Positions 46,485 to 57,376 of a stretch of 64,000 nucleotides of DNA are shown here, piece by piece (positions within the stretch are counted from its first letter, which is position 1; every line of letters begins with the position of its first letter). The stretch comes from Paragorgia papillata (taxonomy: Eukaryota > Cnidaria > Anthozoa > Scleralcyonacea > Coralliidae): contig JAWNZC010000234.1 of NCBI GenBank assembly GCA_035771165.1, positions 1,991,001-2,055,000 of the forward strand, written 5' to 3'. A program made the translations under genes and the position numbers. The notes under the pieces are model-generated. The model worked only from the letters and a program-made list of their open reading frames with translations. It had not been told where the DNA came from and did not search any database.

Positions 46485-47341
46485 CGTCCGACAACCACAT
46501 GATATCGACCTCGGACTACAATATGCGATTTAAGTTTGACTTCATGGCCCACATGAAGGGCAACGAGAGCGTGGAAGCGGCCGAGTTTCATCTGTATAAA
46601 GATACTTCCCGCTACACGTGGATGCAGAACAAATCGTTCCTAGTTGAAGTCTTTCTCGTCACAGTGCCGGGCAAGCCCACCCAACTCCACAAACGGCTAG
46701 GCGCGCGAGTCGTCAACGGCTGGGAGACTGGGTGGTACACCTTTGACGTCACCGACAGCGTCAGATTATGGATTCTGTCCCCGAAGAATAACTACGGACT
46801 GGAACTGTCCGTGACGTCATTAAATTACCCTAATCCAATCCGCGTCCGTCCCGCTAATGAATTTGGTTTCATCAGTTTCAAAGGCGCTTACCAAAAACGG
46901 CCGTTTATCGTGAGTTTTTTTCAAGGCGATCCCACCGAACGTCCGGTGATCTACCACGCGTCCGGAAGAAGACGACGTTCGGTCTTCACCCCGACTAAAA
47001 TGAGATACAGCAACAGGGCTGGCATGAAGGCATGTCGAGTGCGTCATCTGTACGTGGACTTCCACGCGTTGCGTTGGGAGAACTGGGTCATCGCCCCGGA
47101 TGGCTACGAGGCGTCGTTTTGCGACGGCGCATGCACCTACTCGATGTTGAGCCCGCGGAACGCGAGCAATCACGCTATCGTCCAATCGCTTGTTAATATG
47201 TTCAATCCTGACACGGCTCCAACGGCTTGCTGTGCCCCGACCAAAGTCACGGCCATCTCGGTTCTTTACTACGACGAGAAAAAGAACGTCATTTTGAAGA
47301 AATTTAAGGACATGGTCGTGAAGTCTTGCGGGTGTCACTGA
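46485..47341 (+). CDS. BMP5-8: BMP5-8-type ligand, coding exon 2 (propeptide and mature cystine-knot domain)
   Basis: Second coding exon, residues 125-409, after a long pyrimidine tract ending CTTCTCAG. The propeptide carries the conserved GW-x-TFDVTD...W...NNYGLEL region. A processing site GRRRR ends at residue 289, so the mature ligand is 290-409. The mature domain has all seven cysteines (308, 337, 341, 373, 374, 406, 408) with spacing C-X28-C-X3-C-X31-CC-X31-C-X-C. That is the BMP5-8 and GDF5 spacing, one longer than BMP2/4 between the third and fourth cysteines. NASNHAIVQ carries the conserved glycosylation site (N350), WENWVIAP keeps both finger tryptophans (322, 325), and the end NVILKKFKD...SCGCH is typical of BMP5/6/7/8 and fly gbb. 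CC at 373-374 includes the cysteine for the interchain disulphide. The product should act as a dimer on type I/II receptors and signal through Smad1/5/8. No AATAAA was found close downstream. Confidence 0.95.
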
Positions 47342-47469
47342 TTGGTATTCAAGAGCGGGCAAGGAGAATTTTCTGGAGAATAGATCGGCACATAATTCCT
47401 GTATGACTTGTTGTCGCTCTCAATATGGTTGTAGAGGTTACACTTTCTACTATTTCTACCTAGCTTCAC

Positions 47470-48071
47470 AACCTCGTCCCTAGAGCCATTTATAAGAGGT
47501 TAGGCCAAGATGGCGGCGAAAATCAAAATGGCGTCAAAAATACAAAATGGCGTCAATAATACAAAATGGCGGCAAAAGACAAAATGGCGGAAAAAATTGA
47601 ACCTTGTGGCGCCTAGGCTATCTCAGTCTCTGATTCGTCGAGAGCATATTGCATAAAATAATTATTGTGTAAGGATTGCATCCAAGTTAAACAATGTACA
47701 ATATATGCATTATTTGTACAATATGGTGCATTTTTGCCTAGCCTTCACTATTGTTCCCACCATTTTGAATTTGCCTGCGCCATCCAGTGAGCTCTATATT
47801 AAAACTGGAGTGCTATCTTTGTGGCAATCTTGTTCCCAGAGCCCGCGCGATCTTTTTGCGCACAAAGTACGTATAGTTCCAGTCTTCTACACGGTCTGGT
47901 CAAGTCTGATCCAGTCAAAACATCGCGTAGGAGACTGGAACTATACGTACTTTAGGCCTACTGTCCGCCATGTGTGACTTCAATCTTTGCAGCAGATATC
48001 ACTCCAGTTGTAGAGCTCACTGGCGCCATCTTGCCTCGGCCACTTACAAATGTCCCTGGGGACGAGTTTGC
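47470..48071. mobile_element. ACCTCGTCCCTAGAGCC element with nested hairpin and CAAAATGGCG tandem
   Basis: Ends ACCTCGTCCCTAGAGCCAT and (inverted) TGTCCCTGGGGACGAGTTT; both arms continue into GGCCAAGATGGCG-like sequence. 47514-47590 has four to five units of about 19 bp (CAAAATGGCGTCAAAAATA). A second inverted pair (GTGAGCTCTATA...ACTGGAGTG) and a third (AAAGTACGTATAGTTCCAGT) nest inside. Confidence 0.75.
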
Positions 48072-49484
48072 GTAGCTGCAGCACTGCATAGCTATTATTA
48101 CAACATATAGTATTATTCAACATTAGGATACACATTGGGTCAACCGTGACAATTTGGGGTTTGAGTACATTTTCTCTAAACAGGCTTGTTAAAGTGCTTA
48201 TCCCCCCACCAAATAGAGTATTACTGGTATGGATTATATGTACAGTAAATAGTTGACTGATGTCAAGATATTTTTTGTATTTGATTATTGCGGTGCCCTG
48301 ACGAGTAACCGCTGAGCGGCTGGCTCGTTAGGTAGCTTTATATTCTGGGTGTCACTTTTTTGTGGCACTGGGAACGAGAATACGTGCAATGTTTTTGACG
48401 CGAGGGATTTTGGCGGCTTTTTGACGATCTCCGTGAAGCGAAGCGTTCCGCAGGTAAACACAATTGCACAAAATTGCAGTGCCCCGACAAGATAGCGGTA
48501 GGCCATTAACATGCGGATTGGATAATGTTTCTCTTGCAACAGTACATTGTGTACGCAAGTTATGCCTACATTGGTGGCTTTGCGATATGCTTGCCCCAGA
48601 TTTGGGGAAACCATGCCGCAACGCTACCAATGACGTTACCTGCCAGAATGAGACTGTAATACAACAAGGAACAACAACACTACACCGGGCATTTTATGTT
48701 TAATCGCAATTTGACTAATTTAATTCCTTTTGATGACATATCCAAGACAATATATTTATTATATCATATCAGACGAATCGTATACACGGGCTGAACAACC
48801 TGAAATATCTCAACAACGAAGCAAGGAAACGAAAAACTGTAAAAGACTTTACTTTGTTCTTTCAAATAACACAGACGTCTTAATTTTCGTTTCATAGACA
48901 CTTTAAATATGCCATTAACCTTCGGATTGGGTAATGTTTCTCTTGCAACAGGTCATTGTGTATGCAAATTATACCTACTTTGACGTCGTCTTCATTACCA
49001 TTTTGGAAAATGGAAATACAAACCTGAATTAGCAATAAATAAAAGCTCAGATCAAAAGAATATTTTGACATTCAACTACACTTAAAAAAATCCAAATCAG
49101 TAATATCGTATTTTGGGGGTGTTAGGCACTTTAAAGTTCAGAGTAATTTAAACCTTTCCATATTTCACTGTTGAATCGCTGTGTAACATTTTCGCGTGTC
49201 CCTGGGTTGACGTCATTTCCTGTGAATTAATAGTAAACTAACTTTTAAGCAGAAGGAAAAGCCATCATCCAGCAGAATTATAGCATCTATAAATTTTACT
49301 TTGGAAGTCAAACTTTGAAGTAAAGAGAAAAAAAAGCAAAAAAATAAACCTGCATATTAAAAAACATAGAAAAAGTTTACTTAAAAATAGTTATTTAATC
49401 TATCACTGCAAATCATTCCTTATGTTTACCGTAAAAGCTCTATAAAGGCCCCTAACCCTAACCCTCTCTAATTATGCCCCCTTT
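48072..49484. other. Spacer between the two BMP genes, first part
   Basis: No gene. Contains GTGCCCTGACGAGTAACCGC and GTGCCCCGACAAGATAGCGG repeats (48292, 48479) and one arm of the CGAAAATTAA MITE (48760-48910). Confidence 0.5.
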
Positions 49485-49870
49485 AAGCCCTGTTTATATG
49501 GAGGCGAGTTACCCGGCCAGCCGAATTACTCGGCACATGGCGAGTTCTTGGTCGGTAGAGTAAGCACTGTTTTCCCACCGCAGTGTTTATATGAGACAGA
49601 CGGGTAACTCGCCCTGGCGAGAACTCGGCACTGGCAGCCGGGATCTCGGCAAGGCGGGATAAACATTTTCTCATATAAACACTTTCCCCCGGGTAACTCG
49701 GCAAAGCGGGATAAATTTTCTATATTCGTTGCTTCATGTCATTTTGGTTGATGATAATCATCTCAAATATTACAACTTGCCAGGTAACTCGCTTCCATAT
49801 AAACAGAACGTAAAGTTTATCCCGGATAACTCGGCTGACCGAGTAACTCGGCTGGCCGGGTAACTCCCTT
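49485..49870. mobile_element. TGTTTATATGGAGGCGAGTTACC element
   Basis: GAGTTACCCGGCCAGCCGA (left) and its complement at 49848-49866 bracket many GGTAACTCG and GGATAAA motifs. Similar sequences occur at 54195-54310 and 57770-58115. The right tip is lost. Confidence 0.65.
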
Positions 49871-50261
49871 CTTTTAAGAGCCGCTTTCAAACACCAAGAC
49901 TGTTCATGCCGCGTTATAGATGTATGGTAAAGTGTACTGTTTATTCTTAATTTGAACATCTCCTATTTCTTTAACTTCATGTGTGACAAGACTCTCTAGT
50001 TATCAAGCTTCTGTTTTAAGGATAGCAACAATCCTTCTTGACTGGCGCATAATACACTGTATGTTCCTGGTAAAGTGGGATTAGGCCGTACTAGTAAGCT
50101 TATATTGTGTAAAAAAGCTAGCATTTCATACAAAAATTCAAACTACTTGTTTTATTATTATAAAAAATTTACGGTACAACCATTTGAAGAAAAGTTGTGT
50201 TTTTTCGCTGAGCTTTTGTCCCTGTTAATTCTATATGTGTATACGTCATGTACAAAAACTT

Positions 50262-50715
50262 AAACGAAAATTAAGTTTGTCTTATTTGAAAGAATACTTA
50301 AAATCATCTTTTGCAGTTTTTCGTTTCGTTTCGTTGCTTTGTTATTGAGATATTTTAGTTTGTTTGATATTCAAATTAAACATTTTGACGTCGTACGTGT
50401 ATACTACTGAGCTATCGGTAGATATCTTTTCTATTATCAAACCAAATGAATTCGAAGGAAGCATGTGGATATGTTTCGCCCACAACACTAAACATGTAGG
50501 TCTTCAGTGATTATTATTCTTGTTAATAGCAAAAATATATAACTTTTTCGGTAACTCAATATGCACGTGTGCCGTCAAAATGTTTAATTTGCGTATCAAA
50601 CAAACTAAAATATCTCAAGAACGAAGCAAGGAAACGAAAAACTGCAAAATATGTTACTCTACCATTTAAGTGTTCTTTCTAATGAGACAAACTTAATTTT
50701 CGTTTCAAAGACACT
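50262..50715. mobile_element. CGAAAATTAA MITE, both arms present
   Basis: Left arm AACGAAAATTAAGTTTGTCT...GTTTGATATTCAAATTAAAC, right arm its complement ending ACAAACTTAATTTTCGTTT. The best-preserved member in the window. Confidence 0.8.
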
Positions 50716-50780
50716 TTAAACGGTTAAAGGTATGTCACGTACGTACATACGTACATACACATGTACTAGTTTACCTTGTT

Positions 50781-50820
50781 CTGAAGACGTCCTGAGTTAA
50801 GCAGGACGAAAGCTCAGCAG
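50781..50820 (+). repeat. Penelope-like ribozyme-like hairpin relic
   Basis: CTGAAGA, GTCCTG, loop, CAGGAC, GAAAGCTCAGCAG. The stem is perfect and differs in sequence from the hairpins at 12.5, 13.5 and 24.7 kb. Confidence 0.5.
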
Positions 50821-51414
50821 AAAGACTTTTCTTCACATGGTTATACCGTAAATTTATTATGATAACAAGACATCGCTTCCACTGATTTTTTTAATAACCC
50901 CTCTCTCTATTAACCCCTCTATAGGTCTCCGGGGGCTAAAATAGAGCTTTACGATAGTCATTGCTTTCTTGTTGTGGTCATTCACAACAATTGAAACGAA
51001 AGTTTTTCTAATCAGTATTTAGTGATAGTAATCATGATTCCAACAGTCTTCCTGGTTAACATACATACAACAAAACTATAACGTTTTCGGGAATTATATG
51101 AACGAAAAAGCGTTACGAACATTCTTTCCCAGTTTTAGTATAGTACAGTTTATATATATTTATGTATATATTTTAACACTTTTCAAGTGAAGGGCAAGAT
51201 AGAAAAACGTATCTTATTTTAAAGATGGTAAAACACGAACATTTGTATTTGGCCGAATTAATGAAAACTATAACTCTGGCTCATATGATGACGTGGTGAT
51301 ATATTCAAACTTGTAATGTCAGAATATTGTAATCTGTTATTATACATGATTTTAAAACAAGTCTGAGTTCTGGTTTTGAGGGAAATGGAAGAATGTGCTT
51401 ATGTGCAGAGTTCG

Positions 51415-51518
51415 CGGAGTGGAGTGGAGTAGATTGGAGTAGAGTGGAATGGAGTGGAGTAGAGCGGAGTGGAGTGGAGTAGAGTGGAGTAGAGTGGAGT
51501 AGAGTGGAGTGGAGTAGA
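51415..51518. repeat. GGAGT/AGAGT pentanucleotide microsatellite
   Basis: About 20 five-base units alternating GGAGT and AGAGT; the - strand Ser/Pro/Leu frames are artefacts. Confidence 0.9.
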
Positions 51519-52826
51519 AACAGATCACGACATGCTTGAGCAAAAATAGTTTGCAATGCAACGTAAGTTCAAGCTTTGAAAAGTCATTTAATACATTTTG
51601 ATTATAGAAACATATTTACATATTGGTATATTTGTATAAAAAACATATGCCATCAGGACTATGTACTCATCCTGTTAAATTAAAGTAGATTAAATGAACA
51701 GTAATATAACAATGGACATTAACACTGATTAACAATGTTGAACCGTATTGAACAAATAGCATTTCATAAAAACCTTACTTGCAAGATTCTCCGGTGTAGA
51801 CGAAATGAATGAAAAAATGCTTGATTGCGTTCATTATATCATGTAATACCATGATCGACTAGGTTTCTTTTGTTCTCACCGGGTAATTTAATCTCTAATT
51901 TCCCCCCAAACAAGGCAAATTTCTAATTTTCCCCTCTAACAGGATAAAATTTTTAATTTTCCCCTCACTTTAATATGCATGACCAAACAGTACTTTTTTA
52001 AGTCACAACAAATAAATGAATTATTATAAGATAATATCATGGTATTACAAATTAATACCCGCCATGACATGTCGGGAAATTAGTGATTAAATTAATGTCC
52101 CCCCAAGCCTCGAGTCCACATCACTAATTTCCCTCATGTTTGGTATTACTTGTTATAATTACATGGTCACCTCAAATTTCTTTGTTTAAAGAGGGTCGAT
52201 TAATGTCGTATTTCCTTCGTCAATACTGCATAAAGGGCGTTTAGTTATAAACGACCCTCACCCAGTATCCATGAGCGAGGGACAATTAAACTAAACGTCC
52301 CTCAAAACTGTTAATGAGGAAATCATCCCTCATAATAATCATTGGGGCGATGCTGGTAGAATGGCACACTGCCAAAGAAAGGGTGATGTGAACACTAGCT
52401 GTTAAAAACGAGAGTCTCCTATTGACTGTGCTCTGCGGAGCAATCCTGTTAAAATGGATGCAAAACTGAATTCACCCTCTATATTTAATCTTGTTTTAGC
52501 CTACAAAAGTTATGGGATAATACTTTGTCTTTGCGTGTATGTCCATTTTTTTTGTTTATTTCCTCGGTGACCGTGTAATTACGAAACAAATGCATGACAT
52601 TTCGGGATATTAGTGATTAAAGCTGCCCCTCAAGCCTCGGGATGATTTGTATAAGTCCTCGTGACTTTCACAAACCTTCCATCGGCTTTCAAGAACATTT
52701 AATCACTAATAAACATCGATGCCATGCATTTACTTATATTTACAATGGACAGTACTGGTTAAAACAACACATTGTTTATAGAATATATAAAGCGGTTATA
52801 TGGACCAAAGAACATGCAAAGTTTTC
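51519..52826. other. Spacer downstream of the - strand BMP gene
   Basis: No gene. GACATGTCGGGAAATTAGTG at 52066 recurs, slightly changed, at 52597, each followed by a CCCCTCAAGCCTCGGG-like sequence; TAATTTCCCC runs are frequent at 51895-51965. Confidence 0.5.
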
Positions 52827-52867
52827 TTGTTTGTTTGTTTGTTTGTTTGTTTGTTTGTTTGTTTGTT
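52827..52867. repeat. TTTG tetranucleotide microsatellite
   Basis: About ten TTTG units. Confidence 0.95.
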
Positions 52868-52905
52868 GCTTTTTTTTGCTCTACAGTACGAGTGCAATCA
52901 AGCAT

Positions 52906-52911
52906 TTTATT
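52906..52911 (-). terminator. Candidate poly(A) signal for the - strand BMP gene
   Basis: AATAAA on the - strand, about 265 bp after the stop codon. It lies in a stretch shared with 8240-8275 (TACGAGTGCAATCAAGCATT and the following bases), so a transposon may have supplied it. No transcript evidence. Confidence 0.3.
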
Positions 52912-53172
52912 CATATATGTGTAGGTCTGATGAGCTAGCCTGGTTAGCGGGATATCTAGTTTCCCTATAAACATCTCTTAATGCCCACTGGTGGAGGTGT
53001 GCAGTCTTTTTTGCACTACTCGATGCATGCATGCATGGAAGACCATTTATCTATAACGAATACACACCATGCTTAAATAAATTTGATTGATATATAAGGT
53101 TTCTAGGGACGACGACCTTTAAATGTCAGGCTTGCATTTTCACCGAAATACGCAAAATTCCTTTTTGTTTGC

Positions 53173-54020
53173 CTACTGACAGGCGCACGAAGTGGCAACC
53201 ATTGCCGCGTGCTTTTTCAACACAATGTTCTGTTCCTCGTCATAAAACAGAACACTTAACGACTCCAAAGTGTCGGGCGCGCAACACGGATGCGGGGTCG
53301 TGTCTGGATCCAGGAGATAAGCGAGTGACTGTATTACGGCGTGCCTTGTTTTCTTAACGCTAGACGGATACGGGTACAAACATGTCCCTTGGCAAAGATA
53401 CATATAGTATCCCTTCGGTGCGATAATAATCTTGTCATAACCGATCTTTCTAAAATTGATGTAGAATTTCCTCAGATGGCAAGCCTTATTGCGCTTACCG
53501 CGCCTTTTTCTGCGGCTGGTGTAACGCGTAAATCTGCGCTCACGTGACAACGCCTCGGACGCCACCAGCTCCTCGTTAAACGTCGTAAAAGCTCGCGCGG
53601 AGTTCGCGAACCCAACCAAATACGGTCGTTTCTCCTGATTCCCGCGCATGCCCACTAGCCCTATGGTGTGTGGGTTGACCTCTTCGCCGACTGACGTCAG
53701 GTTCTGCGCCACCAACTGGAGCCCGTGGTTGGTCAGCGGAAACTGCGCCCATTGCCGAATGGCTTCAGTCACGTTGAACGTTTGCCAACCGGATTTCCCC
53801 ACGAGGATATCGTGGGAGTCGAGGAGTATGCGTTGGTCTCCCGTGGACGGGATGAGGTAGGCACTTATTCTACACATACTGTCGGCCATGTATTTAGTTC
53901 TCGGTAGTCTCTTAAAGACCTTCAATTCACCGGTCTTGATGTTTTCTGTCGTTGAATTGAACTTTGCGTTGAATTTAATTTTCAGTTCTTCTCGTGAATG
54001 ATTCCAATTGTCATCGCGAA
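53173..54020 (-). CDS. Divergent BMP-family ligand, 3' coding exon (propeptide part and mature domain)
   Basis: Last coding exon of a second TGF-beta superfamily gene on the opposite strand; 281 full codons, then TAG. The acceptor is TTGTTTTGCAG at 54021-54031, and the exon starts with the last two bases of a codon (phase 1), as in the BMP5-8 gene. Propeptide features include GWQTFNVTEAIRQW and NHGLQL. Possible processing sites are RERR-F and, further on, RRKRR-G inside a very basic stretch before the first cysteine. The mature domain has seven cysteines with spacing C-X28-C-X3-C-X31-CC-X31-C-X-C, identical to the neighbour, and PCCAP and NIVLKK resemble BMP5-8. Oddities: GYDKIIIAP replaces W-x-x-W, KKTRHAVIQ lacks the glycosylation site, and the end is CACQ, not CGC. 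The first exon is not found in the window. It is probably a fast-evolving BMP5-8/GDF-type paralogue; the exact subfamily is uncertain. Confidence 0.9.
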
Positions 54021-54334
54021 CTGCAAAACAATATGATCAGACAACCAAGTTAGAACGCATGACGGATACAAAACGTGTAGCAGCATACAAGGCACGTTCA
54101 CATAATGTAGGTAGGTACGTATGCAAACATAAATAAATGTCAAATGTATTTAGCTCACAGAACTTCTTGGGGACACTATATAATGTTGGTTTAATTGAGG
54201 CGAGTTTTTACATGGCGAGTTATCTGGAAGGGGAGAGGGGAGAGTTATCAGTTACCTCCAGAATTAATATCCCGATGTTAGTTCATTTCCATATTTAAAC
54301 AGAGGTACGCACGGCGTACATGTGTTTACAGGTT

Positions 54335-54465
54335 TAAAGGTACTGCGTGTTACACCATAGATAACCGAAGGGGAACTGGGTAGGAAATTTAAAACGATGT
54401 TACGAAACCGGAAACGATGTTTCCGCAACTTGCTATGGTAATTATACACTTATAAAAGGATAAAG
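54335..54465 (-). repeat. Dispersed repeat, inverted copy at 57025-57140
   Basis: The - strand shares TTATAAGTGTATAATTACCA, TAGCAAGTTG and ACATCGTTTCCGGTTTCG with 57025-57140. Confidence 0.75.
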
Positions 54466-54534
54466 GATAAATGACTGGGGGGCTAATCATCCATACTTGC
54501 AGCCAGTGGCGCTTGAATTGCGAAGGACGCAGAT

Positions 54535-54836
54535 CAACGTGGTCGTGTCTAGGCATACCAAAGGCGCTCCAGGCTGCCGCCATACGACACGGTTCAGACC
54601 ACGGATCACAGCTAAGATGTTAGGTGTTGATTTTATGGAGGGAGGAAAACCGGAGAACCTGGTGAAACACCCTCGAAGCACAAGGGAGATCAACCACAAC
54701 TCTACTCACATGAGTTCCAAGCTCGACAACGGAGTCATTCCCAAGCGATCACCCATCCAAGTACTAACACCGTCTAACCGGGCTTAACTTTTTAGTGAGA
54801 GGCAGCGCGCTAATTGCACATGCCACCCGTGCTCCC
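54535..54836 (-). mobile_element. 5S rRNA-derived SINE, copy 2
   Basis: The - strand begins GGGGAGCACGGG. It has the 5S-like promoter region AAGTTAAGCCCGGTTAGACG, then TTAGTACTTGGATGGGTGAT and GCTTGGGAATGAC (A box, intermediate element, C box). A conserved body follows with CTCCGGTTTTCCTCCCTCCA. Homologous to 59052-59360 over its whole length. Confidence 0.85.
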
Positions 54837-54920
54837 CGGGACTAATACGCGGGTGGTCCCGCATGGCCAGGATCAGCTATTGCTGAAATTGTATAATTGG
54901 CGTAACTAATTGGCGTAAGC

Positions 54921-55554
54921 AAGGGAGCACGCCAGACTGACCTGTGTTTCTTCTTCTTTGTTCCGAGTTCCTTCATTTATATTCAGCCATTTTGAATAAC
55001 GCGGTATATATCATTAGCGTATCGCAGGCGCGGGTTACGGGGCCGAAGGAAACCCGAGGCCCGAGCGTTTACGAGGGCGGAGAAAGGAGGGAAGAAAAAT
55101 GGAGGGGAGTGAAACAACCGTCACGTGAAGGAGTGTTGACAAATGCCGATGCGTTATTTGGGTTTTGAAATCTAGCTATGCTCGTAGCCCTTGATCTGTC
55201 AACAATCGATTAGGTTGTTCGCGCGAGGTAAGTTTAACAAACGTTTATAAGTTGCCAGCAGTTACAACCCATGACCCAACCGTCCCAGCGTTTCTGATAT
55301 TCCTCAAATGTTCCTAGCAACGGAAAATGTTCCTAGCAACGGTCAACCAGCATCATCTTACAAAATCTCTGGCGTTTCACTCCCCTTCTATTTATCTTCC
55401 TTCCGACCGTTATTTAATTTTCGGAACGCGCTCGGGTTTCCTTCGGTCCCATAACCCGCGCCTGCGATACGCTAATGATATATACCGCATTATTCAAAAT
55501 GGAATATAAATGAACAAAGAAGAAGAAACACAGGTCAGTCTGGCGTGCTCCCTT
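54921..55554. mobile_element. Mutator-like element with perfect 9-bp target duplication
   Basis: 634 bp with inverted repeats of about 135 bp starting AAGGGAGCACGCCAGACTGA. GGCGTAAGC flanks both ends (54912-54920 and 55555-55563). Long terminal repeats plus a 9-bp duplication fit Mutator-like elements. Two tandem ATGTTCCTAGCAACGG units lie inside (55309-55342). No transposase frame, so non-autonomous. Confidence 0.85.
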
Positions 55555-56224
55555 GGCGTAAGCTGTTGAGAGAACCCTGTCACATTTTATCCCTTCGCTA
55601 TAGTTGTTAACTTTTGTTTGTCGTGTTATTAATTGCTTTTATTATATGGCTGGGCTTGTTTTCGGGTCATTACGCCAAACAGCGCACGCTGATTGGCTGC
55701 TGAGAGGTCCGGAAAAAGCCGTAATGCCCTCCCGGCACTGTGAGAGGGCATTACGTCCTTTTTAATGGCGTGCAAGTTTTGGCGGGAAAATTACTGAGTT
55801 GATTTGAATGAAAATAAAAGCGAATTAGGTATATTCGTTGGAAAATTTTGAACAATAATACGTCCTGAAACATCAGTGTTTCTTTTTATAAAAACTTCTT
55901 ATTTGAAAGCGCGAAAAATAAAAGCCTAACAGGTGTAAACATGAAGCGAAACGAACAAGCTCAAAAGTAAGAACTAAGGTGAACAGCGACACCTGATCAA
56001 GACAAACGTAGAACTAAAAACAGATAAGAAAACAAACCAAAAGCCACATAATAAAAGGCTTATTAACCTCGTTTTCTCGGTCTGTACGAGAAAGTATTTG
56101 CCCTCGGTTTCTCTCGCACAAACCTCGCTCCTTCGTCGTTCGCCGTACAGACCTCGAACTCGGTTAATAAGCCTTTATTACTATTGTTTACCTTATCTAC
56201 TTTGTGATACTCTTCGTGGCAAAA

Positions 56225-56275
<51 letters not shown>

Positions 56276-56340
56276 ATTAAACAATAGATGGTTTTCACTC
56301 TGACGTCACAAAATTCTAAAATGTTTATTATCGAACCTAC
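55555..56340. other. Foldback and microsatellite region
   Basis: 55640-55690 (TATGGCTGGGCTTGTTTTCG...ACGCTGATTGG) recurs at 61525-61577. 56047-56182 is a hairpin with ATAATAAAAGGCTTATTAACC and its complement. 56221-56277 is a TAAA run of about 14 units. No gene. Confidence 0.65.
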
Positions 56341-56929
56341 AACGTTGGTTGTTTTATATATTTTGTAGATGGTTATTACGAGTTTTCCTGGAAATTTTAA
56401 GTTGATACAACCATTCCTTCTTGAATTGCAGAGTTTTGAATTATATTATTGCTGACGTCACCATAATTTTCAAATGTCGTTAAAAGCCACTTTGTACACA
56501 CAGTTGGGCATACAATACTTGGTTAAGCTTTAGAAGAGATGTATAATTATATCTGATGTACAATCTAAAGATTCTGGTTGAAACTACACTTTATATGAGC
56601 ATTCGTTTTTTGGTCGCCATATTTGTGTACCTCACAGACGCCAATTAGGTACACAAACATGGCGGCCGAAAAGCAAATGCTCGTATAAAGTGTAGTTTTT
56701 GCCAGAGTTTTCAGGTTGTATACCAGATGTAATTAGACATCACTTCTAAAGCTTAACAAAGCTTTATATGTTGAATTGTGTACACAATGCGGCTTTTAGC
56801 GACATTTGAAAATTATGTTGATGTCAGCAATAATATAATTAAAAACCCTTTAACTCAAGAAGGAAAACTTGCATCGACTTAAAATTTGCCACGTAATAAT
56901 GATCTACAAAATATATAAAACAACCAACC
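56341..56929. mobile_element. 589-bp near-complete palindrome
   Basis: Arms of about 280 bp: AACGTTGGTTGTTTTATATA...AAGTGTAGTTT, with centre TGTGTACCTCACAGACGCCA. The arms differ at many single sites, so this is an old inverted repeat. Confidence 0.85.
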
Positions 56930-57159
56930 TTTTAAGTTTAATAAGAAACTTTTTAGAATTTCTTGACTTCTCAGTGAAAACCTGTCTGGTTTTAGCTATG
57001 TGGGGCCACCCGTTAGGTGCATTAGCCCCTTATAAGTGTATAATTACCATAGCAAGTTGTGCAAACATCGTTTCCGGTTTCGCAAGTTTGCTATCCAGTT
57101 CCCCTTCCATTATCTATCGTTATACGGTGCAATTTTTTCGCGCAAGAACTGACAATGGT

Positions 57160-57375
57160 TTGTAAACCAAAGGAAGCAAGATAAGTTTTACGAGAAGTAT
57201 TACGCGGTGCAGATGTGTATTGTTTGTGAAATTTGTCACGCAACGGCGTTCAGTGTATGAGGCTGACATAATCTTAATTAATATGCTTCTCGGCCGCCGC
57301 GCAAAACCCGTAAGGCCCGAGAACGAGTTTACCGGTCGCTTGTCATATCACGCGCCTGGGCGACTATGGCTTAGT
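57160..57375 (+). repeat. Duplicated segment, copy 1 (copy 2 at 60548-60755)
   Basis: ACGAGAAGTATTACGCGGTG, GGCGTTCAGTGTATGAGGCT, GAGAACGAGTTTACC and CTTGTCATATCACGCG are shared in the same order and orientation with 60548-60755. Open frames do not agree between copies, so coding is unlikely. Confidence 0.8.
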
Positions 57376-57376
57376 C

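Noticed and set aside
46820..47362. 180-codon - strand frame opposite BMP exon 2
   Set aside because: Shadow of the real coding strand; the + strand has the full TGF-beta domain.
53341..53907. Three + strand frames opposite the second BMP exon
   Set aside because: Shadows of the - strand coding exon; no family resemblance.
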